A stretch of 64,000 nt of DNA from Cyanobium sp. FACHB-13342. GTDB taxonomy: Bacteria > Cyanobacteriota > Cyanobacteriia > PCC-6307 > Cyanobiaceae. How positions within the stretch are numbered: the first letter of the stretch is position 1; each line of letters opens with the position of its first letter. The translations under genes were made by a program, and so were the position numbers. Shown in pieces: positions 8,965-17,372 of the stretch. The DNA is taken from contig NZ_JACJRT010000006.1 in assembly GCF_014697415.1 (NCBI RefSeq), forward strand, positions 1 through 64,000. The letters are read 5' to 3'. The notes below the pieces were generated by a model. The model had not been told where the DNA came from. It saw only the letters and a list, made by a program, of their open reading frames with translations, and ran no database searches.

Positions 8965-10061
8965 CAAAAGCCCCCGAAATTATCGCTGAGGCCGGAAGCA
9001 ACCACAATGGTGATCCTGACCGCGCCTGTGCCCTAATTGATCTAGCTGCGCGGGTAGGAGCTAGTTCGGTTAAGTTCCAGTTCATCCTGGCTAAGGGCCT
9101 CTATTTGGATGATTTCTATGATGGTAAAGGTTATGTGCCCAACCCCGTTTTCGACCAGCGTAGGTCTGAAGAGTTGTCCGAGGGCGATTGGAGACACATT
9201 TGGGACCATGCCAAAGCGAAGGGTATCCCTGTATCGGCGTCGGTCTTCTGCCAGGAAGGATTAGCTCTGCTGAGGCGGTTGGGCGCGCCATATGTCAAGA
9301 TTGCCTCGACGGATCTGACGAATCACGCGTTGATCGAGAAGGCTTGTACCTTTTTCGATCGGGTTATCGTCTCAACTGGGATGGCAACGCTCGCTGAAAT
9401 CGACACAATGTTGCGTTGTGTGCGTGCGTCACATCCGAAGACTGACCTACAGCTGATGCATTGCGTCTCAGCCTATCCGTGCCCGCTAGAAGATGCGAAT
9501 ACTCAGCGCTTAGGAATGCTCAAGCGAGCCTTCGGGCTTCCTGTGGGTTACTCAGACCATACGGGCGACAACATTTCCGCGGCTATGGCATTGATGCAGG
9601 GAGCCGATTTCTTTGAGAAGCATTTTACAACAGACCAGCGCCTGCCTGGTTTCGATCATCGTCATGCGTTGGATGGGTTGGGTCTAGAAAATTATGTTCG
9701 CACCCTGACTGCTGCCACTGCCTCGCTCAGTCGCCCCGCTAATCACCTGTCAGACCGCGAGCAGGTCACACGCATCCGTGCGCGAAGGGGGGTCTATGCA
9801 GCGCGCGATTTGCCGGCAGGCCATTTACTACGCCCGGAGGATCTACTATTCGTAAGGCCTAGCACTGAGTTCACCGTCACTGATCCGGCGGTTCTAGTTG
9901 GTAAGCGACTGGAAGTCGATGTTGCTCGACATGCCGCACTTGGCCCATCTCACGCTGTGAAGGTCGTGGAGTCGAGGTGGCAGGCTGCCAAGGACTATTG
10001 GGGTCGAGAAATGTCAGAAAAAGGCATGAGCATGTCTGAATCTGCGGAAAAAGCTGACTAA
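8961..10061 (+). CDS. NeuB-family nonulosonic acid synthase (PEP-condensing, with SAF domain)
   Basis: NeuB, PseI and LegI enzymes condense an N-acylated hexose with phosphoenolpyruvate to make nine-carbon sialic, pseudaminic or legionaminic acids. The TIM barrel begins EIIAEAGSNHNGD (residues 6-18) and includes STGMATLAEI, MHCVSAYPCP, GYSDHTGD and EKHFTTD; the two His residues match the metal ligands of the family. A C-terminal SAF (antifreeze-like) domain starts near residue 272 (RARRGVYAARDLPAGHLL). GAGGAG lies 8 bases before the ATG, which overlaps the previous stop as ATGA. Substrate specificity cannot be decided. The B. subtilis homologue SpsE is another possible nearest relative. Confidence 0.9.
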   Translation: MTKAPEIIAEAGSNHNGDPDRACALIDLAARVGASSVKFQFILAKGLYLDDFYDGKGYVPNPVFDQRRSEELSEGDWRHIWDHAKAKGIPVSASVFCQEGLALLRRLGAPYVKIASTDLTNHALIEKACTFFDRVIVSTGMATLAEIDTMLRCVRASHPKTDLQLMHCVSAYPCPLEDANTQRLGMLKRAFGLPVGYSDHTGDNISAAMALMQGADFFEKHFTTDQRLPGFDHRHALDGLGLENYVRTLTAATASLSRPANHLSDREQVTRIRARRGVYAARDLPAGHLLRPEDLLFVRPSTEFTVTDPAVLVGKRLEVDVARHAALGPSHAVKVVESRWQAAKDYWGREMSEKGMSMSESAEKAD

Positions 10062-10064
10062 GCC

Positions 10065-10760
10065 ATGCATCGTGCAGTCTTTGTCTATGCGCGTAACGAT
10101 TCTAAGCGTCTACCTGGCAAGGCACTGATAGCTCTAGGTTCTGGCGGCCCACTTTTGAGCATAGTCCTGAACCGCGCCCGCATGGTTGGGGCCGAGTCCT
10201 GCGCCCTTGTGACTTCGAATCGAGGAGTAGATGACGGGCTGGCTGAAATGGGCGCAGCTCTTGGAGTTCAGGTGGTGCGTGGAGATGCTGTCAATCTTGT
10301 TCGGCGTACCATTCAAGCCATACATGCCACAGGGGCGTCGCATTTCCTGCGAGTGAATGGTGATTCGCCTTTTTTCTCACCGCGTCTGGCACAGCAGGCA
10401 ATGACTCATCTGAATCGTGCCGTACTAATCAGTAATCTTTTTGAGCGCCGTTTCCCTTACGGCGTGGCCGTGGAATGGGTAGCTGCCTCAGCTTATCAAG
10501 CACTAGCCTCCAGCGCGGATGATGCTGAGTGTGAACATGTCACTGCCCATCTTTACCGGAAGCGTGCCGAGCTTTCTCTACTATCGATGACTCAGGCTAG
10601 AGACGATAGCAAGCTTCAACTAACTATTGATACAATAGCTGATCATAAGCGGCTCACCGCGTTGTTGGGACAAGCCGACCCAGTGCAAGCTGAATACTGG
10701 AATCTATATGGCATACCAGTTCCTCAGCCATTACTTAATCTACTCAAAGAAAATAGATGA
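10065..10760 (+). CDS. SpsF/NeuA-like cytidylyltransferase family protein
   Basis: The N-terminus carries ARNDSKRLPGKAL (residues 9-21), the nucleotide-binding signature of SpsF-type sugar cytidylyltransferases. NGDSPFFSP (about residue 98-106) supplies a metal-binding Asp, and KLQLTIDTIADHKRL is the family C-terminal signature. Such enzymes activate nonulosonic acids with CTP to CMP-sugars. It begins 3 bases after the NeuB homologue and its stop overlaps the next gene by four bases. At 231 residues its length fits the family. The role in making a CMP-activated nine-carbon sugar is inferred from the neighbour. Confidence 0.8.
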   Translation: MHRAVFVYARNDSKRLPGKALIALGSGGPLLSIVLNRARMVGAESCALVTSNRGVDDGLAEMGAALGVQVVRGDAVNLVRRTIQAIHATGASHFLRVNGDSPFFSPRLAQQAMTHLNRAVLISNLFERRFPYGVAVEWVAASAYQALASSADDAECEHVTAHLYRKRAELSLLSMTQARDDSKLQLTIDTIADHKRLTALLGQADPVQAEYWNLYGIPVPQPLLNLLKENR

Positions 10761-12199
10761 ACTGGCTTCAGAGAATATTACTTGCTTTGCATTATGAGCC
10801 AGAAGTTTGGGCTGCATATCTTTTGGGCCAGATGTTTAATGAACGTGCTTCCGGAATTCCGCCTAAACCACGTTACTCAGGGTTGCCGCTACGTCTGGTT
10901 GCATATACTCGTGAATTGATAAGGTCTGTTCGGTTTAAATTGTCAGCTCGTGAGCATCCTTCGGTAGATGTACTCGTAATAGCACAGACCGCCAACCAAG
11001 CAAGTTCATTGGCTACAACAGTAAAGCATCTTCGCAGCCAAGGTGTTTCTGTTCACGCCGTGACTAGTGGCCATAGTGCAATTACCATATTAGAAAGGTT
11101 TGCATGTGATGAACATGAATGGATAACACTTAGCCCAGTTGGTGTGTTAAAAGTTGCTTTACTAACGATAATTCGAACGCCGGTTATATGGTGGCATCTA
11201 GCAGGCAAAGATCAAAGGCTGGGGCAGTGGTTCTTAGATGAGTTTCTGCGCTGTCATATCTATCTAGTCTATTTCGATAAGAAGCTGGCCACAATAAACC
11301 CGCGACTTATTCTGGTGAGCAATGATCACAATACGCCCCAGAGATGTTTGCTAGCACTGGCAAGAGTAAAAGGCATCAAAACAGCTTATCTGCAGCATGC
11401 CTCTGTTTCACAGTTATTTCCAGCTCTCGTTTTTGATTACAGTCTTCTTGATGGAGAAAAGGCAATGCATACTTATATCAAATGCGAATCAAATAAGCCT
11501 GATATCGCAGCAAAACCGAATCAAAGGCATCTGTTCTTGACAGGCCAGAAGAAATCTATTCATCGCTCCAAAGAAGTATCGTCCAATACTGTTGGATTGG
11601 CCATTAAACCATTAGATAACATGCAGGATGTGATGAAGATTGCTACTGCGATTAGTCAAGCCGGATATCCAGTGCTGTTGCGTTGGCACCCTGCGATGAG
11701 CAGGGAAAAAGCCGATGAGTTTCGTAAAGCATGCTCATCGAATCCATCCGTCACATTTAGCGAACCATTACTTGAGCCAGTCGGTAATTTTTTAGCGCAG
11801 CTTGTCGTGCTTGTTGCGGCCAATAGCAGCATTCACCTAGAGGCTGCAGTTGCGGGCTTAGTGCCCATTTATTTTGAAATCTCGCCTGTAAGCACACGGG
11901 ATTACTACGGCTTTGTGAAAAATGGGTTGAGCGCCGAAGCCAAAGATATAGATGCTATCATTCACTTGATTGGCGAAGTAATTGCTGGTCATCGCAAAAT
12001 AGATTCGATAGCAGTGCAGACTTACAGCGCTACTTACGACACGGAGTGGGAAGGCCGGGAAGGTGAATTAGCTGGCAGCATTATTAAAGATCTTCTAGAT
12101 GGCATCGAGCCTGCAGATTGCTGGGGCTATGCGGGCGTGCTGGGATCGGTGATAAGCCAGAAGATCGACGCTATGGAATCCCAGGAATCCAGAAATTGA
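10757..12199 (+). CDS. Predicted GT-B-like surface glycan transferase, unassigned family
   Basis: I do not recognise a named enzyme in this 480-residue protein. A central block (INPRLILVSNDHNTPQRC, then KTAYLQHASVSQLFPAL and FDYSLLDGEKA) and a late block (LLRWHPAM, ANSSIHLEAAVAGLVPIYFE) resemble capsule polysialyltransferase and CDP-glycerol-type GT-B transferases. In those families a His-containing centre and a late Ser/Glu pair hold the donor nucleotide. As the last gene of the coupled cassette it is the best candidate to transfer the CMP-activated sugar. The final 35 or so residues look unlike the rest and may be readthrough into the decayed Uma2 DNA that follows. Confidence 0.6.
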   Translation: MNWLQRILLALHYEPEVWAAYLLGQMFNERASGIPPKPRYSGLPLRLVAYTRELIRSVRFKLSAREHPSVDVLVIAQTANQASSLATTVKHLRSQGVSVHAVTSGHSAITILERFACDEHEWITLSPVGVLKVALLTIIRTPVIWWHLAGKDQRLGQWFLDEFLRCHIYLVYFDKKLATINPRLILVSNDHNTPQRCLLALARVKGIKTAYLQHASVSQLFPALVFDYSLLDGEKAMHTYIKCESNKPDIAAKPNQRHLFLTGQKKSIHRSKEVSSNTVGLAIKPLDNMQDVMKIATAISQAGYPVLLRWHPAMSREKADEFRKACSSNPSVTFSEPLLEPVGNFLAQLVVLVAANSSIHLEAAVAGLVPIYFEISPVSTRDYYGFVKNGLSAEAKDIDAIIHLIGEVIAGHRKIDSIAVQTYSATYDTEWEGREGELAGSIIKDLLDGIEPADCWGYAGVLGSVISQKIDAMESQESRN

Positions 12200-12218
12200 C
12201 CTACCCAACCATCCAGCT

Positions 12219-12549
12219 TCTACTTATGGAAGCGGCTTCCGCTTGCCAAAGGTTTCGGTTCGCAGCCCGGATAAACGCCACGTCTTTCCGTCGCTCTATC
12301 CCCGACCTAGTGGTGAATCTGGCCAGCTCCAGTGATGAGGGTCCACCGGGAGTGACTGCATTGCGCAAGAAGATGGCCGCCTATCAAGGCAATGGCGCCA
12401 GGCTGGTCTGGCTGCTGCCACACGCGCAGGCCGAGGAGGTAAGGCTCGCCAATGGCGAACCGCAACAGCTGGAGCAGGGTCCCGTGCTGGAGGCCAGCGC
12501 GGAGTTCCCCGGGCTGCAGTTGCAGCTGGCTGAGATTTGCATCGGGTGA
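12219..12549 (+). pseudogene. Uma2-type (DUF820) endonuclease remnant with frameshift
   Basis: The C-terminal half of a Uma2 family nuclease-fold protein is readable: PDLVVNLASSSDEG (from about 12301), KKMAAYQGNGARLVWLLPH, then EFPGLQLQLAEICIG ending in TGA at 12547. The preceding core reads in a different frame as SGFRLPKVSVRSPD (from about 12231), so there is a frameshift between about 12260 and 12304 as well as loss of the N-terminal 80 or so residues. Uma2 genes are very abundant in cyanobacteria, often as mobile or decayed copies. GC content rises here compared with the cassette upstream, pointing to a junction between DNA of different origin. Confidence 0.7.
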
Positions 12550-13372
12550 GGTCTGGGCTCGATGACGTTAGTGATCCGGTGCTGTTTGTAAAGCTCACAC
12601 CCACTCGCCAACCGCTAGGGCTTCCATGCCAAACAGCAGGTGCCTGAGAATTCACCAACGACAACCCCAAAAGACCTGCTTGAGAGCTGAACAGTTCGGC
12701 ACCCCTACAAGTTGATTACTCTTCAACACCACATTTTGCGAACTGCAGCCCATCCTCCATCAAGCCCAGAAGCCTCAGATGGTGCGTGCCACGAGCAATA
12801 CATTGATGACGCAGGAGGCCGCTCAACATTGCATGCAACTGGGCAAGGGGGGCCATGAATCGACCCTACATTGAAACGCAAATTCACGAAGTTAATTATA
12901 AGAACTGTGCTGCAGCCTGGAGGATCTGCTGACCCCGCATGCTGGGCCCGTCTTCGGTGCAGCCAAGGTGGTGGAACACGAGGGGCCGCATTTTGTGAGT
13001 TGCAGCGTGTCGGCTATCTTCCCGCCCAGCCCAATAAAAATGTAGCCATAATAGCAGCTTTTCGGGATCACTGGCGAAATTACCTGCTCCAGCCTTGTCA
13101 GCTTTAAGGGCAGATTTGGTTCCAGAGAGGATCAACAGGCTATCGTCGCTAAGATACTCAAGAAATAGGGCGTAGGCGGTGAGGACCTTCAAGGGCTGAT
13201 TGCAGCAGTTGTTGGCCAACTCGGCAAGCGATCCGCTGGAATAGGAGGATAACGCATTGCAAAACAGATTGTGGATAGGATTTTAGATTTCCTTGTTGAA
13301 GGCGCTTGCAGACCCCTTTGAATCGGGGAAGGATGCCAGGCACAATCGCGTTCAACAGCACGATATGTTCCA
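12550..13372. other. Gene-poor junction region with possible decayed minus-strand gene
   Basis: No intact recognisable gene is present. Two overlapping minus-strand frames (13382-13158 and 13219-12896) could be parts of one decayed gene, because the second continues in another frame with protein-like text (LAELANNCCNQPLKVLTAYALFLEYLSDDSLL). I cannot assign it to a family. The region lies between the Uma2 remnant and the next glycosyltransferase. Confidence 0.35.
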
Positions 13373-13402
13373 TTGACATCATATATTTTGTCGTTCTATT
13401 AT
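13373..13402 (+). promoter_or_regulatory. Sigma-70-type promoter before the GT4 gene
   Basis: A perfect -35 box TTGACA (13373-13378) and a near-perfect -10 box TATTAT (13397-13402) are separated by 18 bases. The ATG of the glycosyltransferase follows at 13419, which would leave a very short leader. It is the best promoter match I saw in the accessory region. Confidence 0.6.
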
Positions 13403-13418
13403 GGCCGCCAGTTAATCG

Positions 13419-14654
13419 ATGAAGATTCTACACATCGCAGCTGGGGAGCTCTCTGGTGGGGCGGCCAAAGGCTCGTATCTTCTCCACCAGGCGCAGTGCA
13501 AAATAGGTGTAAATTCAAAGCTTCTTATCTCCGGCGGTGATTCCTACGGTGATGAATCGGTAATCGCCCTCACGGCTTGCTCGCAGCACAAGCGCATCGA
13601 GCTTGCGCTGAGTCAGCGAATTGGGAACCTCCCTTTAAGCCTTTATCGGAGGCGTAGGCCCTGGATATTTAATACGGGCCTAGCTGGAATTGATTTCACT
13701 CGCTTGCCCGATTACAAAAGTGCGGACTTAGTCCATTTGCACTGGATCAATGGGCTTGTGGCAATACCTTCTCTGCAGAAGGTCAAAAAGCCGATCGTCT
13801 GGACGATGCGTGACATGTGGCCCCTCACCGGTGGCTGCCACTATTCGATGGAGTGCAACCGCTATCAAGAAGGCTGTGGCAAATGCCCACAGCTACAGAG
13901 CAGATCATATTTTGACATATCGCGCTTCACTGTCTCCATGAAACGGAGATGCCTGCCTGCCAAACTACAACCTGTTGGCATCAGCTTTTGGCTTAGTAAT
14001 GCGGCATCTTCGTCGGCTGTGTTTGCTAATCACTCAGTACGGACAATCAGCAATAATATTGATACGCGTGTATTTGCCCCTACAGACCAAGGCACTGCCA
14101 GATCACTGCTTAGCTTGCCATCTGCTAACAAGATCATTCTTATTGGAGCCCAGAAGCTAACAGATTTTTATAAAGGATTTGATCTTTTTCTAGATGCCAT
14201 CCGATACCTTGCAAGAGATGACATCCATGTAGTCACCTTCGGCCATGCCGCAAAGGCAGCAATGGCTTCCATTTTGATCCCACAAATCCACCTTGGCTTC
14301 TTGGCGGATTCAATCTCTCTGCGGCTTGCCTACAGCGCTGCCGATCTCTTTGTTGCGCCATCCCGGATGGAGGCCTTCGGCAAGACGCTAGCTGAATCGT
14401 TGGCGTGTGGCACGCCCGCTGTCTGCTTCAATGCCACTGGACCGAGGGATATCGTTGATCACAAGCGCACTGGCTACAAGGCACAGCCTTTTGATGCCGC
14501 TGATCTTGCTAGAGGAATCGACTGGGTTTTGGGCCTTCCGCCTGACCACTATCAGGCCATGCGATCAGAATGCCGAGAAACCGCTCTAAAGCGGTTTGAT
14601 TCACGGGTCATCGCTCGCCAGTATCTTAATCTTTACCAAGAGATTCTTGAGTGA
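13419..14654 (+). CDS. Family GT4 glycosyltransferase
   Basis: This 411-residue retaining glycosyltransferase has GT-B architecture. The N-terminal domain starts MKILHIAAGELSGGAAKGSY, and HLHWINGLVAIPSL and WTMRDMWPLTGGCHYS are typical of WcaC/Bme6-like capsule transferases. The C-terminal donor-binding domain includes IGAQKLTDFYKGFDLFLDA and the E-x7-E motif in PSRMEAFGKTLAESL (about residues 309-323), then GTPAVCFNATGP. It presumably adds one sugar to the lipid-linked repeat unit in the cytoplasm. A strong promoter precedes it. Donor and acceptor are unknown. Confidence 0.85.
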   Translation: MKILHIAAGELSGGAAKGSYLLHQAQCKIGVNSKLLISGGDSYGDESVIALTACSQHKRIELALSQRIGNLPLSLYRRRRPWIFNTGLAGIDFTRLPDYKSADLVHLHWINGLVAIPSLQKVKKPIVWTMRDMWPLTGGCHYSMECNRYQEGCGKCPQLQSRSYFDISRFTVSMKRRCLPAKLQPVGISFWLSNAASSSAVFANHSVRTISNNIDTRVFAPTDQGTARSLLSLPSANKIILIGAQKLTDFYKGFDLFLDAIRYLARDDIHVVTFGHAAKAAMASILIPQIHLGFLADSISLRLAYSAADLFVAPSRMEAFGKTLAESLACGTPAVCFNATGPRDIVDHKRTGYKAQPFDAADLARGIDWVLGLPPDHYQAMRSECRETALKRFDSRVIARQYLNLYQEILE

Positions 14655-14769
14655 TTGCATCACTTGAATCTAGCCTATCCGCCCAGTTCTCCTGGTTAGT
14701 TCTTCATTATTTTCTGACATTGCTACAATTGCATTTATTTTCCCTGATCCTCACAGCACATAAAACATT

Positions 14770-15561
14770 GTGACGTCTAATCCAAATGGGTCATGCTTAC
14801 TTTCCATTCTTACCACTACACGCAGTGACCCTAGGCTGGCGAGGTGCATCCGATCGACACTGCCCTTGCTGAATTATCTGAACTTTGAGCATATTATTCA
14901 CGAAGGTGGCTCAACCTCAGAAGAAGCGGAACTTCTCATTAATTCTTATTCGCATATCCGTTATTCATGCTATCCAGATGCTGGCATATATGATGGAATG
15001 AATATATGCCTTTCTGCTGCACTCGGAGATTATTGTGTTACTCTTAACTCTGATGACACACTGATAGAAGATTCATTTCCATTTTTGAAGCTATTATTAG
15101 ATTTGGACGAGGATGTCTTTTGTTTTGACGTTCTTGTCTGCGGTCCTTCACCTGGAGCGTCCTCGTTTCTGTTTTCAAGTATATTATCTGCTCGTTTATC
15201 GCTAGTTCATCTTTCGCTGGGGATGGCCTATCCCCATCCAGGATTTATTTCTAAAACTAGCCTCGCTAAGCTAGTCAAATTTAATACTAATGCCGGAGTC
15301 CAGGCGGATTTGTTGTTTATATATAATATGCTTTCAATGCTCGCTCGTCGCCCGACGTTTCTGATCGGAATCCCCCTGCAGCGCTTTGAGCTGGGTGGGG
15401 CTAGTTGCAAACAAATTGGCCTAATAGCCTCCAATCCTCACATTCAAGGCTTACATCTAGTGTTTCTTAGTAGCTTGCCGCTACGAAGCAAGCTCATAGG
15501 CATACCCATAAAACTGCTTCAATCACTCTTTTATATTATTAAGCAACTGATGCCATCATAG
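14770..15561 (+). CDS. Family GT2 glycosyltransferase
   Basis: A 263-residue inverting GT-A transferase. It opens with LLSILTTTRSDPRLARCI, and YPDAGIYDGMNICLSAALG followed by TLNSDDTLIED (about residues 94-104) gives the nucleotide and metal-binding region of WcaA/WbbN-type enzymes. GMAYPHPGFISKTSL is the acceptor-side motif seen in many capsule transferases. The start is GTG at 14770, chosen because the conserved strand begins about 10 residues later. Composition is strongly AT-rich. The C-terminal end is hydrophobic and may contact the membrane. The sugar transferred is unknown. Confidence 0.8.
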   Translation: MTSNPNGSCLLSILTTTRSDPRLARCIRSTLPLLNYLNFEHIIHEGGSTSEEAELLINSYSHIRYSCYPDAGIYDGMNICLSAALGDYCVTLNSDDTLIEDSFPFLKLLLDLDEDVFCFDVLVCGPSPGASSFLFSSILSARLSLVHLSLGMAYPHPGFISKTSLAKLVKFNTNAGVQADLLFIYNMLSMLARRPTFLIGIPLQRFELGGASCKQIGLIASNPHIQGLHLVFLSSLPLRSKLIGIPIKLLQSLFYIIKQLMPS

Positions 15562-15889
15562 CCTCACAGACTTAAATTAATGCAAAGGCTGCCAAGCATT
15601 ATCCGCCTCGGGGTCCCGATAATCATTAGCAGCTGTAACTCTGTACCTCAAGGCATTTAGCCATAATAAGTGTTCATTTAAGATAGCAGACAGGATCGCC
15701 AAGCATCGCAGACTTCTGCCTGCCATAAACCCATAAGAGCCGTTTAATTTTTTTTGAGGGTTTTATCATAGCCTCTCTAAAGTGCGTCATGCGAACAATT
15801 TGTCGTTCAGATATTAAGCTTAGTGCAATAGTCTGGTTCGATTACTAAGCATCTCCGTTTCTCCATCCTTGCCTTTGGAATTACCCCGG
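15562..15889. other. AT-rich intergenic stretch before the IS3 remnant
   Basis: No gene is evident in these 328 bases. A T-run near 15750 (AATTTTTTTTGAGG) follows no strong hairpin that I can pair, so I do not call a terminator. Confidence 0.35.
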
Positions 15890-16130
15890 TTCGTTGGAGA
15901 GGCGTGAAGCTTTAGCAATTTTAGTGTATAAGTTTTGACAAACTGCTGCTCATAGTCGATAGAGCTAAGGCAGCCTATTGTCGAGTGATAAAGCTTGTGA
16001 CTGCAGTAACTCTCTATCTATAAGACAAACTTGCTGATCTAGTGCTGGGGGGTTGTTCAAGATCTCGCCTTCGTCATCGAGAGGCAATTCAAGTTTGAGG
16101 GTGGAGAAGAAGCTCTCCACCGCTGCGCTT
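15890..16130 (-). mobile_element. IS3-family OrfB (integrase) C-terminal remnant
   Basis: Read on the minus strand, AVESFFSTLKLELPLDDEG (from about 16125) is followed, after a gap and an internal stop, by IESYCSHKLYHSTIGCLSS and DYEQQFVKTY. This is the characteristic end of IS3-type transposases (the NAAVESFFSTLK and RRHSALGYLSP regions), with several lesions and no N-terminal part. It is a scar of past insertion; no terminal repeats could be identified. Confidence 0.65.
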
Positions 16131-16240
16131 GACACTGTGGTATGAAGTGGGTGATGTCACTGGCCCTACAGCGGTTAGGGGCTGATAGGTTGCAATCCTG
16201 CTAAGGCAAGTTCTTTGCGATTCCAGCGGCATTGGTGTTT

Positions 16241-16417
16241 ATGTTGCGGGATGGCCTACCCCCGAACACCAACCTCACTGAAGCAGAGCTCTACAGCCTC
16301 CTAGCTTTGCTGCGCCGTAACCCTGCCTTATCTTTGTCCTTGGACATTGATGGACAGCCTGAGCCTCATGACGTGAGCCCCATAACCTTCCTACGAAATC
16401 AGAGCAAACACACTTGA
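16241..16417 (+). CDS. Small open frame of unknown function
   Basis: A 58-codon frame lies between the IS3 scar and the next glycosyltransferase. Its text (GLPPNTNLTEAELYSLLALLRRNPALSLSLDIDGQ) reads like a plausible protein segment with a helix, but I do not recognise a family. It could be the end of a larger lost gene. A real gene is possible but unproven. Confidence 0.2.
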   Translation: MLRDGLPPNTNLTEAELYSLLALLRRNPALSLSLDIDGQPEPHDVSPITFLRNQSKHT

Positions 16418-16502
16418 ATTATAAAGCGGTTTATTTGGAAAGTACATATTGCAACGAGGCTGTATTATTTGCACCCTTGCAGCTTCTTGTTTTCTGCCCA
16501 TT

Positions 16503-17372
16503 ATGACTGCCGAAAACAATAGTAAGCCAGTCCGCAACCTAACCGTCTTCTATCTTTGCTACAACCAATGGGATATCATAACAGAATCACTGCTTAATCT
16601 AGCATCCGGCCTGTCAAGCGACATCATATCTTCAGTCAGAGTGTTCATCTGCGACGATTGCTCGTCTCGCGATAAAAGCAAAGATCTCTTATTCAGCCTT
16701 AATTGCTATCCCAAGCTCGAAGTTAGGATTTACCGAAATAGCAATAATCTCGGCCCAGGCCCTTCACGGAATTATCTTTTAAGCATTTGCAATTCCAGCC
16801 ACTTCTGTTTTGTGGATGGAGATGATGCAATATCGGCACCTGCGATCCATGAGTTCTTTAATGCCCCTGCTGATTTTGAGATATATCAATTTCCCATAAT
16901 ATTAGGTAGCAGATTCATTTCAACAGCTGTTTCGACTCCAAATTCATCATATTTGCATTGGCTGTATCCACGGTGGGGCTTATGCACTGGAAGACAAAAA
17001 TTATTATTCACATCGTGCTCAAGAATAATCTCTAGTAGTTTTGCACGGAAATATTCTTATTGCTATGGCACATCTCGGAGATATGAAGATATTTTGCCGT
17101 ACGCAATCTGCTCTATTTATGCAGGCTCAATTAGAATCTGCCTCGAGCCTCTGATCCGGGCAAGGGTATCCCTCACGTCAGGGTCAAGATCTGTAAAGCT
17201 TGCATTCTATAGATATCTGTTGGAGTCTTTGCGAAGCCTCTGGACTTTCGATTTTCCCTCTACTTCATTTATTTTTCTAACCAGCTTAACGCTGCAGTCT
17301 GTTAGGTCTGTATCGTTTTCCTATCTCCGTTCCCTTTTCCATAGACAATTTACTGCGATTAGTCGAAAATGA
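16503..17372 (+). CDS. Family GT2 glycosyltransferase
   Basis: A 289-residue GT-A transferase with NLTVFYLCYNQWDIITESL at the N-terminus, VFICDDCSSRDKS (first Asp pair), and the DxD-like metal site FCFVDGDDAIS near residue 103. GTSRRYEDILPYAIC holds a likely catalytic ED pair. ATG 16503 was preferred to an in-frame TTG at 16449 because the conserved first strand starts just after it. The C-terminal 60 residues are rich in Ser, Phe and Leu. The stop overlaps the next ATG (ATGA), coupling it to the acetyltransferase. AT-rich composition marks it as part of the imported block. Confidence 0.8.
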   Translation: MTAENNSKPVRNLTVFYLCYNQWDIITESLLNLASGLSSDIISSVRVFICDDCSSRDKSKDLLFSLNCYPKLEVRIYRNSNNLGPGPSRNYLLSICNSSHFCFVDGDDAISAPAIHEFFNAPADFEIYQFPIILGSRFISTAVSTPNSSYLHWLYPRWGLCTGRQKLLFTSCSRIISSSFARKYSYCYGTSRRYEDILPYAICSIYAGSIRICLEPLIRARVSLTSGSRSVKLAFYRYLLESLRSLWTFDFPSTSFIFLTSLTLQSVRSVSFSYLRSLFHRQFTAISRK

